From JBBRLG01 sp038231495 (GTDB lineage Bacteria; Planctomycetota; Planctomycetia; Gemmatales; Gemmataceae), in assembly GCA_038231495.1 (NCBI GenBank), contig JBBRLG010000275.1, positions 1 to 9,521 of the forward strand: a stretch of DNA of 9,521 bases, read 5' to 3'. The translations under genes and the position numbers were made by a program. Below are positions 1 through 6,204 of the stretch, one piece after another; position 1 is the stretch's first letter, and every line of letters begins with the position of its first letter. The notes under the pieces are model-generated. The model was given only the letters and a program-made list of their open reading frames with translations, was not told the DNA's origin and ran no database searches.

Positions 1-21
1 CGCATTGATGAGGCGTCGTAA

Positions 22-189
22 CCATCATCGTGCGCAGAGGACCGGCTTTTGGCCAACGCCTCAGAAACGCCGCCGCAAGCAACTATCAAGGTGTTTACAG
101 ATACAGTAAGTCGCATTGTAAGCCAATTGCGGAAAGTGCAGGACCGTCAGCAACAACTTGGGCAGGCTCGGGAGGAGTCGCCCGCATGA
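22..189 (+). CDS. C-terminal fragment of an unrecognised protein (partial, possibly frameshifted)
   Basis: The frame ending in TGA at 187-189 reads as a plausible protein tail: a short strand-like part (ATIKVFTDTVSRIVSQL) and then a charged, Gln/Arg-rich helical end (RKVQDRQQQLGQAREE). The TGA overlaps the ATG of the next gene (ATGA at 186-189), which points to two translationally coupled genes of one operon. The frame is closed upstream by TAA at 19-21 and has no convincing start in between, so this is only the end of a longer gene. Just upstream, another frame reads GVVTIIVRR (12-38), which is protein-like, so one or two indels may interrupt the gene here. Genes next to DUF4276-type proteins are often AAA/OLD-like ATPases, but no ATPase motif is visible in this short piece, so the identity is unknown. 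Confidence 0.35.
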   Translation, partial: PSSCAEDRLLANASETPPQATIKVFTDTVSRIVSQLRKVQDRQQQLGQAREESPA

Positions 190-867
190 TTTATTACATC
201 GTTCCGATCGTAGAAGGACAAACGGAGGCCGGTTGCATCGAACGCCTGCTCCATCGAGTCTGGACGGAATTGCTCGCCGCTCCCGTCCGGTTACAGATCC
301 TGCCGCCGTCGCGCGGGAGGCGCGACGCACTGATAAATCCCAGCGCTTCCCACCTCGCCGAGAAGATAGGGGAGGCTTACACGAAGTTGACAAAACGGTT
401 ACTCTACGATCCCTCCGCTCGCGGTTCTTTACTCCTGTTGCTCGACGCGGAAGGCGATTGTCCGGCAGAACTCGCGCCCCGATTGCTGCACTCGGCAAAG
501 CAAGCCCGGAGTGACGCCGATATCATCTGCGTACTGGGCCAAAAGGATGCTCGAAAACTGGATCGTGGCCGGCGCTTCTACATTGGCCGGATTACACGAA
601 TTGCCCGAATCCTTGCCGGCACGGGACCAATTCGAGGAGCGAAGCGGGTCGGCTTGGTTGAACGAGCAGATGCGCAGTCGCAACCGGTCGCGGAAGTACA
701 AAAAGTTGGCCGACGCCGAACCGTTTATTCGGGCCATGAATCTTCAGGAAGCTCGCGCCAACAGTCCTTCCTTCGACAAGCTCTGCCACGACCTCCAAGG
801 GCGCGTTTTCCAGCCACCCGCGCCGGAACCCGAAAAAGGTAAGGCGTCCTCTGTCGAAAGCGAATAA
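186..867 (+). pseudogene. DUF4276-like (TOPRIM-fold) protein, broken by a +1 frameshift
   Basis: Translation from ATG 186 is preceded by a good ribosome site (GGAGGAG, 171-177, 8-base spacing). The first part (residues 1-117) has the hallmarks of this family: strand plus acid motif IVEGQTE (residues 8-14, Glu10) and LLLLLDAEGD (82-91, acids Asp87 and Asp91), which would form the metal site of a TOPRIM-like nuclease fold. At 536-538 (GGG) the frame is lost; unshifted translation runs into unrelated sequence and stops at 842. Removing one G joins VL to AKRMLENWIVAG, restoring the expected E-x-W motif, and the frame continues to TAA 865-867. The corrected product is about 226 residues, a normal length for the family. 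The break may be a real mutation or a homopolymer sequencing error; the window end shows poor base quality. The function is not firmly known; such proteins commonly pair with an ATPase in defence-like loci. Family assignment is from motif recognition only. Confidence 0.7.
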
Positions 868-877
868 GCAGGCCAAA

Positions 878-891
878 CCCGGCGAGCCGGG
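878..891. other. Short perfect palindrome after the DUF4276-like gene
   Basis: CCCGG and CCGGG (878-882 and 887-891) can pair around a CGAG loop; the full 14-base string is a palindrome apart from the central GA. It starts 10 bases after the TAA of the broken gene. There is no T-run after it, so it is not a standard intrinsic terminator; a weak terminator or 3'-end stabiliser is possible. Confidence 0.3.
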
Positions 892-1009
892 GAGGAAAGT
901 CACCCATGAGAGACCAACATCCGGATATTGCCACCGGAGACTTTCGTCCCCGGCTCGTCTCGGATTTTGAAACCGCTTCTACCGAAGAGGCCACGATCCT
1001 ATCGCCATC

Positions 1010-1038
1010 TTGCGGGCCGCGCGCGCGGGCGGTACAGT
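1010..1038 (+). promoter_or_regulatory. Sigma70-type promoter for aroDE
   Basis: A -35 box TTGCGG (1010-1015) and a -10 box TACAGT (1033-1038) are separated by exactly 17 bases. Transcription would begin near 1045, about 38 bases before the ATG at 1083. The arrangement is nearly repeated upstream of hisA (TTGCAT, 17 bases, TACAGT followed by GG), which raises confidence that both are genuine. It also argues that aroDE starts at 1083 rather than at the in-frame ATG at 906, which lies upstream of this promoter. Confidence 0.6.
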
Positions 1039-1082
1039 GGAAGGCGTTCACGAGACCTCTTTCATTTGGACGGGCGACCGAC

Positions 1083-2654
1083 ATGGCGGCAGGCGGCGAA
1101 GCGATTTGCGTGGTCATCGGACGCACCCGGCACAAGATGGTGCAGATCGAGATTCAAGAAGCGGGCAAACAGGGTGCCCGCCTCATCGAGCTGCGCCTGG
1201 ACTACCTCGCCAAGGCCCCCGACTTCTCGCGCCTTTTGGCCGACAAGCCGTGCTCGATGATCGCGACCGTCCGCCGGAACAGCGACGGCGGTAAGTGGAA
1301 CCGCGGCGAAGACGAGCGCCGCACCCTCATCCGCCAGGCCATCGTTGCCGGCTTCGACTGGGTGGACCTCGAAACCGACGTCGCCGACGCCATTCCGCGG
1401 TACAAGGAAGTCAAACGCATCGTCAGCTACCACAACATGCGCGAAGTGCCCGCCGACCTCGCCGCCATCCACGCCAAGATGTGCAAGCAGGACGCCGACA
1501 TCGTCAAGCTCGCCGTCCGCGCGCACAACCCGGCGGACAACCTGCGCGTTTTGAACCTACTGAAAAAAGCGATACGGCCGACGGTCGCCATCTGCATGGG
1601 CGACGTGGGCATGCCGTCGCGGGTGCTCGGGCCGTTGTATGGGACGCCCTTTACTTATTGCGCTTTCAACAAGGAACGCGGCATCGCGCCCGGCCTGCTG
1701 TCCTTTGGCGAACTGAAACACGTCTACCATTACGAGGACATCAACCCGCAGACCAAGGTTTACGGCGTGATCGGCGACCCGGTCGCGCATAGTCTTAGCC
1801 CCCACTTGCACAACACCGTCTTTAGCCGGCTGGGCATCAACGCGGTCTACCTGCCGTTCCGGGTGCCGCGGACCGATTTGGCGGCGTTTCTGGAACAGTT
1901 CGAGGCCTTGCCGGTCCACGGCTACAGCGTCACCATCCCGCACAAGGAGGGGGCCGCCGAACTGGCTTATCGCCGGGACGAGACGGTCGAGTACACCAAG
2001 TCGGCGAACACGCTCATTCGCGGCGAGGACGGCCATTTCACGGCGTACAACACCGACTACCAGGCGGTGCTCGACACACTCAGGGCGGAATTGCCGCGGC
2101 CGCAGGACGGCGGGCCGGCGCAGCTCGACTCCAAAGTCGTCCTCATTCTTGGGGCGGGCGGCATGGCCCGGACCGTGGCCCACGCCTTGCACCGCGAGCG
2201 CGCCGTCGTCACCATCATCAGCCGGACGCTCGACCGGGCGCAAAAACTGGCGGAGGAGGTCGGCTGCCGGCAGGCGGAGTGGGAGGCCCGGCACAGCCTC
2301 ATGGCCGACGTGGTCATTAACTGCACGCCGGTCGGCATGCACCCCAACGTCGATGAATCGCCGCTGCATCACAGCTATTTCAAGACCGGCCTGACCGTGT
2401 TCGACACGGTGTACACGCCGGAAACGACGCTGCTCATCAAGGAGGCGCGGGAGCGCGGCAGTTACACGATCACCGGCGTGGACCTGTTCGTTCGGCAGGC
2501 GGCGCTGCAGTTCGAGCTGTTCACGGGCGTGCAAGCGCCGGTCGATAAGATGCGGTCGGTCGTGCGGCGGCTGCTGTCGCCGGTCACGTTCAAGCCTACC
2601 GAGGAATTGCCGGGCGGCGAAGCGCCGGCCACCGGCATCCGGGAGGCGCCGTGA
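1083..2654 (+). CDS. aroDE: Bifunctional 3-dehydroquinate dehydratase (type I) / shikimate dehydrogenase, AroDE fusion
   Basis: A 523-residue cytosolic enzyme for steps 3 and 4 of the shikimate pathway: dehydration of 3-dehydroquinate, then NADPH-dependent reduction of 3-dehydroshikimate. The N-terminal type I dehydratase domain (about 7-220) shows IELRLD (Glu36, Arg38), TVRR (62-65), SYHN with catalytic His117, VKLA with Schiff-base Lys142, and PSR (Arg180). The C-terminal dehydrogenase (about 225-500) shows SLSP (237-240), SVTIPHK with Lys288, SANT (Asn309), NTD with catalytic Asp325, GAGG (357-360) for the dinucleotide, SRT (380-382) and NCTPVGM (413-419). The usual Gln of the APGQ dehydratase motif is Leu205 here. 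I chose ATG 1083 because the protein similarity begins there and a promoter lies at 1010-1038. An in-frame ATG at 906 has a stronger ribosome site (GGAGGA, 891-896) and would add 59 low-complexity residues. The TGA overlaps the aroK start, so the two are coupled. Confidence 0.93.
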   Translation: MAAGGEAICVVIGRTRHKMVQIEIQEAGKQGARLIELRLDYLAKAPDFSRLLADKPCSMIATVRRNSDGGKWNRGEDERRTLIRQAIVAGFDWVDLETDVADAIPRYKEVKRIVSYHNMREVPADLAAIHAKMCKQDADIVKLAVRAHNPADNLRVLNLLKKAIRPTVAICMGDVGMPSRVLGPLYGTPFTYCAFNKERGIAPGLLSFGELKHVYHYEDINPQTKVYGVIGDPVAHSLSPHLHNTVFSRLGINAVYLPFRVPRTDLAAFLEQFEALPVHGYSVTIPHKEGAAELAYRRDETVEYTKSANTLIRGEDGHFTAYNTDYQAVLDTLRAELPRPQDGGPAQLDSKVVLILGAGGMARTVAHALHRERAVVTIISRTLDRAQKLAEEVGCRQAEWEARHSLMADVVINCTPVGMHPNVDESPLHHSYFKTGLTVFDTVYTPETTLLIKEARERGSYTITGVDLFVRQAALQFELFTGVQAPVDKMRSVVRRLLSPVTFKPTEELPGGEAPATGIREAP

Positions 2655-3190
2655 TCTTCCTCATCGGCTACCGCGGCACCGGCAAAACGACCGTCGCCCG
2701 TTTGTTGGCCGCCGCCCTCGGTTGGCCCTGGCTCGACGCCGACGACGTGCTCGAACGCCACCACGGCACCCGCATCCGCGACCTCTTCGCGACCGAAGGC
2801 GAGGCGGCCTTTCGCGACAAGGAAGCGGCGATTTTGGTCAATCTTTGTAAGCTATCCCGGCACGCGATCGCGACCGGCGGCGGCGTCGTCTTGCGCGAGC
2901 GCAACCGGGAACAGTTGCGTGCATCGGGCTGGGTGGTGTGGCTGACGGCGGACGTGGCAACCATTCACCGCCGGCTCGAGGGCGACCCCGCCACCTGGGA
3001 CCGCCGACCCGCACTGACGGCCGCTCCCGCGGTAACGGAGATTGCAGACCTCTTGAAGCTGCGGGAGCCGTTGTACCGGGGTTGTGCGCACCTGACCGTT
3101 TCGACCGTGGGCCGTTCGCCGGAAGCGGTCGTTGCCGAGATTCAGTCGGCCTGGTTGGCACAGCGGGCGGCCTTGCCGGTACACTCCTAG
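2651..3190 (+). CDS. aroK: Shikimate kinase
   Basis: A 179-residue cytosolic kinase that phosphorylates shikimate at the 3-hydroxyl with ATP, the step right after AroDE. The P-loop is GYRGTGKTT (residues 6-14, Lys12). Shikimate-binding residues appear as LDADD (28-32), AFR (Arg55), GGG (76-78) and REPLY (Arg138); the lid arginine is in DRRPAL (117-122). The length matches the family. The start is GTG at 2651, which overlaps the aroDE stop (GTGA), so it is probably translated by re-initiation. The extended tail after residue 165 is not conserved and looks unremarkable. The pathway order aroD-aroE-aroK in one transcript fits their shared role. Confidence 0.93.
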   Translation: MIFLIGYRGTGKTTVARLLAAALGWPWLDADDVLERHHGTRIRDLFATEGEAAFRDKEAAILVNLCKLSRHAIATGGGVVLRERNREQLRASGWVVWLTADVATIHRRLEGDPATWDRRPALTAAPAVTEIADLLKLREPLYRGCAHLTVSTVGRSPEAVVAEIQSAWLAQRAALPVHS

Positions 3191-3203
3191 TCGGTCCTCG
3201 CCT

Positions 3204-4292
3204 ATGCTCTTTTTTTGTCTGGTTGTGGTATTCGTCCTCGGGGCCGCGTTCGGCAGCTTCCTGAACGTCTGTGTCTACCGACTGCCGCACGAGAAAAGCC
3301 TGCTCTGGCCCGAATCGCGCTGCGGACACTGCCTGCAACAGATCCGCTGGTATGACAACATTCCGCTCGTCAGCTACTGGCTTTTGGGCGGCCGTTGTCG
3401 CGACTGCAAGACCGCGTTTTCGGTGCGCTATTTCTTCGTCGAGCTGGGCACGGCCCTGGCGCTCGTCGGCCTTTTCTACCTCGAAGCGCGGCTCAACGTG
3501 CTCGGCATCCCGTTCGTTGAGGCCCACAAGAACGACTTCGAGGACGGCAACTTGCCGCCGTGGCAAGTGTGGGTTTTGTTCGTGTACCACGCGACGTTGC
3601 TGTGCTTTTTGATCGTCGCCGCGCTCGTCGATCTGGACCACATGGAAATTCCGCTGCCGATCACGCTCACCGGCACCGTTTTTGGCGTTTTCGGATCGCT
3701 TTTTGTCGCGTGGCCGTTCCCGGCGAGCCACGTCGATTTGCCGCCGGTCCAACGCGGCGGCATCGTGGCGAATGAAGCGTTTCCGCCGGGGGCATTGCCG
3801 TGGCCGATCTGGCACCCGCTCGAATTGCCGACCTGGTTGCCGCCGGGCAGCTGGCAACTCGGCCTGGCCACGTCGCTCGCCGGCGTTGTGGCCGGGATCG
3901 TGGTGTTGCGCGTCGTGCGGCTGTTGTTTGGCGTCGGTCGCGGCATCGAAGGCCTGGGCATCGGCGACGCGGATTTGATGATGATGGCAGGCAGCTTTAT
4001 CGGATGGCAACCGATCCTGATCGCGCTATTCGTCAGCGTCTTTCCGGGGTTGTTATTCGGCGTCCTGTACCTGATCCGGCGCGGCAACCAGGCGCTGCCG
4101 TTTGGGCCGTCGCTGGCGCTCGGCATCCTGGTCACGCTTTTGGGCTGGCAGGTGGTCGGCGACCGGTATCGTCTCATATTCTTCGACCCCCTGATTTTGG
4201 GTGCCCTGGCCGCGGCGGGGGCTGTCCTGATGTTGGTTATTAGTTTCTTGCTGCGGCTGGTGCTGCGGCTGGTGGGGGGGAAGGCCGGGTAG
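3204..4292 (+). CDS. pilD: Type IV prepilin peptidase / N-methyltransferase (A24 family)
   Basis: An inner-membrane aspartic peptidase that cuts the leader from prepilin-like proteins (type IV pili, type II secretion pseudopilins) and methylates the new N-terminus. The start of the protein has GSFLNVCVYRLP (17-28). The cytosolic methyltransferase-type domain has two CxxC pairs (Cys40/43 and Cys65/68). Catalytic aspartates are expected at Asp143 (LVDLDH) and Asp255 in GIGDADL (252-258), and LPFGPSLALG (298-307) is the late family motif. About eight hydrophobic segments are visible. At 362 residues it is longer than the roughly 250-290 usual in proteobacteria, mainly through polar Pro-rich loops near 101-120 and 171-217. 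ATG 3204 is 13 bases after the aroK stop and lacks an obvious Shine-Dalgarno, so coupling to aroK is likely. The gene has no metabolic link to its neighbours. Confidence 0.9.
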   Translation: MLFFCLVVVFVLGAAFGSFLNVCVYRLPHEKSLLWPESRCGHCLQQIRWYDNIPLVSYWLLGGRCRDCKTAFSVRYFFVELGTALALVGLFYLEARLNVLGIPFVEAHKNDFEDGNLPPWQVWVLFVYHATLLCFLIVAALVDLDHMEIPLPITLTGTVFGVFGSLFVAWPFPASHVDLPPVQRGGIVANEAFPPGALPWPIWHPLELPTWLPPGSWQLGLATSLAGVVAGIVVLRVVRLLFGVGRGIEGLGIGDADLMMMAGSFIGWQPILIALFVSVFPGLLFGVLYLIRRGNQALPFGPSLALGILVTLLGWQVVGDRYRLIFFDPLILGALAAAGAVLMLVISFLLRLVLRLVGGKAG

Positions 4293-4333
4293 TTTGCCGC
4301 TTGCGGCTTTGCGCTCAGCCGCAAGCGGCAAAC
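4292..4333. repeat. Perfect 17-bp hairpin (REP-like palindrome) between pilD and hisH
   Basis: Arms 4292-4308 and 4317-4333 are exact reverse complements around the 8-base loop TTGCGCTC. Each arm carries its own smaller palindrome (GCCGCTTGCGGC in the left arm). The first base lies in the pilD stop codon (TAG 4290-4292), and the hairpin ends 13 bases before the hisH start. There is no T-run, so it is not a classic terminator. It could attenuate read-through or protect the 3' end, or be one copy of a dispersed genomic repeat. Confidence 0.75.
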
Positions 4334-4346
4334 TCAGGAATATACC

Positions 4347-4961
4347 ATGAAACCGATCGTTATTGTCGATTACGGCATGGCCAACCTGCGGAGTGTGCAA
4401 AAAGCTTTTGAGAAGGTCGGTCACGAAGCCGTCATTACGGCTGACCCGCAGCGCGTCGCCGAGGCGGACCGGCTCGTGCTGCCGGGCGTCGGTGCGTTCC
4501 GCGACGCCATTGCCCGGTTGCACGAAACCAACCTCGTCGCACCGATTCGCGAACACCTCGACGCGGGCAAGCCGTTTTTCGGCATCTGTCTCGGCTTGCA
4601 GCTTTTGTTCACCACCAGCCACGAGGACGGCTGTCACCAGGGATTGGATTACTTTCCCGGCGAGGTCGTGCGTTTCGGCAACCATCCCGGCTTGAAGGTG
4701 CCGCACATGGGGTGGAACCAGCTGCGCGTCCGCCAGCCGGCGCCGCCGCTCAAGAACCTGCCCGACGAGGCCGCGGTCTATTTCGTCCATTCGTATTACC
4801 CCGTGCCGCGCGACCCGAACCTTGTCGCGGCCGAAGCGGACTACCCGACCCCATTCACCGCCGCGGTCTGGCACGAGAACGTATTTGCGACGCAGTTCCA
4901 CCCGGAGAAGAGCCAGCGTGTCGGCCTGGAAATGCTGCGGCGCTTCGCGGATTGGCGGTAA
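4347..4961 (+). CDS. hisH: Imidazole glycerol phosphate synthase, glutaminase subunit
   Basis: A 204-residue class I glutamine amidotransferase. It releases ammonia from glutamine and passes it to HisF, which makes imidazole glycerol phosphate and AICAR in histidine synthesis. The triad is complete: nucleophile Cys81 in GICLGLQLL (79-87), and His185 and Glu187 in FHPEKS (184-189). The oxyanion-loop motif PGVGAF (46-51), VPHMGWN (118-124) and VHSY (147-150) are all present, and the length matches the family. The ATG at 4347 follows AGGA at 4336-4339. No promoter of the type seen before aroDE and hisA was found in the 54-base gap, so expression probably depends on read-through of the preceding hairpin or on an unseen promoter inside pilD. 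HisF is not in this window. Confidence 0.95.
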   Translation: MKPIVIVDYGMANLRSVQKAFEKVGHEAVITADPQRVAEADRLVLPGVGAFRDAIARLHETNLVAPIREHLDAGKPFFGICLGLQLLFTTSHEDGCHQGLDYFPGEVVRFGNHPGLKVPHMGWNQLRVRQPAPPLKNLPDEAAVYFVHSYYPVPRDPNLVAAEADYPTPFTAAVWHENVFATQFHPEKSQRVGLEMLRRFADWR

Positions 4962-5019
4962 ATCGGTTCAACTCCCTAGCGAGGCGTTCACCCCGTCTTC
5001 CGCAAATCTTCGCGGACCC

Positions 5020-5048
5020 TTGCATTTTGCGCGGCGGACGCTTACAGT
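5020..5048 (+). promoter_or_regulatory. Sigma70-type promoter for hisA
   Basis: A -35 box TTGCAT (5020-5025) and a -10 box TACAGT (5043-5048) are separated by 17 bases. The start of transcription would be near 5055, leaving a leader of about 48 bases before the GTG at 5103. The box sequences, the spacing and the GG after the -10 match the aroDE promoter. Confidence 0.6.
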
Positions 5049-5102
5049 GGCGCAAAAGACAACTCGTCGTGACCTCCGACCCAGCAGGGGAAGGAACCGG
5101 AC

Positions 5103-5843
5103 GTGCTCTTACTCCCGGCCATTGACCTGCGCGGCGGCCAGTGCGTCCGCCTCCGCCAGGGCGATTACTCCCAGGAAACGGTCTTCGGCTCCGACCCCGC
5201 CGCCATGGCGTGTCGTTGGGTCGAGCAAGGGGCCGAATACTTGCACCTCGTCGATCTCGACGGCGCGCGGCAAGGTCGTCCCGTCAACGGCGACAGCATC
5301 AAAGCCATCGTCAAAGCGTCCGGCGTCCCCTGTCAACTCGGCGGCGGCCTGCGGCAAGAGGAACACATCGCGGCGGCGCTCGACTGGGGCGTGGCCCGCG
5401 TCATCCTGGGCACCCGCGCCCTGCAAGACCCGACCTGGTGCGCGGCCATGTGCCGTAAGTATCCGGGCAAGGTCGCGCTGGGCATCGACGCCCGCGACGG
5501 CCGCGTTGCCACCGAGGGTTGGCTGCAAACCTCCGACCGCTCGGCCGTGGACCTGGCCCGTGAGTGTGCCGACTGGCCGCCCGCCGCGATCGTGTACACC
5601 GACATCGGCAAGGACGGCATGCTCGTCGGCCCCAACGTCGAGGCGACCGCCGAACTGGCGCAGGCCGTCCCGGTTCCCGTCATTGCGTCCGGCGGCGTCA
5701 CGTCGCTGGACGACATTGCGAGACTGGCGCGGGCCGACCTCGCCGGTTGCATCATCGGCCGCGCCCTCTACGAAGGCCGGCTCGACCTTGCGGAAGCGAT
5801 TTCCCTGGTGAAAAAAGGAGGAAAAAGATCGACGTTGACATAA
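5103..5843 (+). CDS. hisA: ProFAR isomerase (phosphoribosylformimino-AICAR-phosphate isomerase)
   Basis: A 246-residue cytosolic TIM-barrel enzyme catalysing the Amadori-type isomerisation of ProFAR to PRFAR, the substrate of the HisH-HisF complex. The catalytic pair is Asp8 (PAIDLRGG, 5-12) and Asp129 (GIDARDG, 127-133). Phosphate-binding turns are GGGLR (80-84), LGTRAL (102-107), ASGGV (195-199) and IIGRALYEG (217-225), and the half-barrel repeat is visible. TDIGKDGML (166-174) is a typical HisA signature. The start is GTG at 5103, 7 bases after a strong ribosome site (AGGGGAAGGA, 5086-5095). The gene has its own promoter and ends in tandem stops (TAA TAA, 5841-5846). The last codons are A-rich (AAAAAAGGAGG, 5811-5821), giving a Lys/Gly tail; a slip in this run would change only the final few residues. 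Confidence 0.95.
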   Translation: MLLLPAIDLRGGQCVRLRQGDYSQETVFGSDPAAMACRWVEQGAEYLHLVDLDGARQGRPVNGDSIKAIVKASGVPCQLGGGLRQEEHIAAALDWGVARVILGTRALQDPTWCAAMCRKYPGKVALGIDARDGRVATEGWLQTSDRSAVDLARECADWPPAAIVYTDIGKDGMLVGPNVEATAELAQAVPVPVIASGGVTSLDDIARLARADLAGCIIGRALYEGRLDLAEAISLVKKGGKRSTLT

Positions 5844-5866
5844 TAAAGCGGGGTGGCCGTGCCACT

Positions 5867-5967
5867 CCCCCCCTTACGAAGGGGGGGCAGGGGGGGTTAG
5901 AGTGGACGCCATCACCGAGTACTTCAATCGTTCTTAACCCCCCTCTGCCCCCCCTTCGTAAGGGGGG
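5867..5967. repeat. Long C/G-tract inverted repeat (MITE- or REP-like element)
   Basis: The left arm (5867-5898) and right arm (5936-5967) are near-perfect reverse complements. Each has the pattern C-run, TTACGAA (or TTCGTAA), G-run, CAG, G-run, TT, with one extra base in the right arm and one C-run differing by a base. The 37-base loop is unremarkable. Each arm is itself palindromic around the TTACGAA core, so a nested, cruciform-like structure is possible. It starts 24 bases after the hisA stop. Similar C/G-run palindromes are dispersed in several bacterial genomes; whether this one is multicopy cannot be seen here. It could also act as a strong 3'-end structure for the hisA transcript. Confidence 0.7.
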
Positions 5968-5992
5968 AGAAGTTCATGCTGGTGAACCGTTA

Positions 5993-6017
5993 TTAAAGCG
6001 GTTGTCGAACCGCTTAA
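5993..6017. terminator. Possible terminator-like hairpin after hisA
   Basis: GCGGTT (5998-6003) and AACCGC (6008-6013) pair around GTCG. The stem extends through flanking TTAA/TTAA with one bulged A. A short pyrimidine-poor tail follows rather than a T-run, so terminator function is uncertain. Confidence 0.35.
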
Positions 6018-6204
6018 GTCTTGAGTGCTTTGGTAGGCGCGGGCGTGACGGCCCGCATGCGCGTCGAGGGGGTGCCAGACCTTCGGCAACCCACTTTCGC
6101 TAGGTTTCGACCTCTCCCGACCGCGCCGGATTGTACCAACGGCCTTTCCCGACGTGGGGAAGCTCTCAACGTGGACAATTACCCTTTAAGGCGCGAGTTT
6201 CATC
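6018..6204 (+). other. Leader region upstream of the EF-G-like gene
   Basis: Together with the repeat before it, this completes the 361-base stretch without a gene (5844-6204). I see no convincing small ORF with a ribosome site and no recognisable riboswitch. A small imperfect hairpin (about 6069-6092: GGGTGCC pairing with GGCAACCC around AGACCTTC) is present. No clear -35/-10 pair of the type found before aroDE and hisA was seen. The ribosome site of the next gene is weak (AAGGCG, about 6188-6193). Confidence 0.4.

Noticed and set aside
891..901. GGAGGAAAGTC matches a conserved string of RNase P RNA.
   Set aside because: The following bases do not continue the conserved core, and no other RNase P RNA element is visible nearby. 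It is better explained as a Shine-Dalgarno sequence.
2838..4010. A 390-codon open frame on the - strand opposite aroK and pilD, and other long antisense frames (for example 1557-2534 and 7003-7698).
   Set aside because: They mirror strongly supported genes, are rich in Arg, Pro, Gln and His as expected from antisense reading of GC-rich DNA, and show no recognisable domain.
5811..5826. A-run with GGAGG as a ribosome site for a small gene, or as a slippery site for programmed frameshifting in hisA.
   Set aside because: No start codon or protein-like frame follows at a suitable distance, and hisA is already complete when tandem stop codons are reached.
5833..5838. TTGACA at the end of hisA as a -35 promoter box.
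   Set aside because: No acceptable -10 box lies 16-18 bases downstream; the region there is GC-rich repeat sequence.
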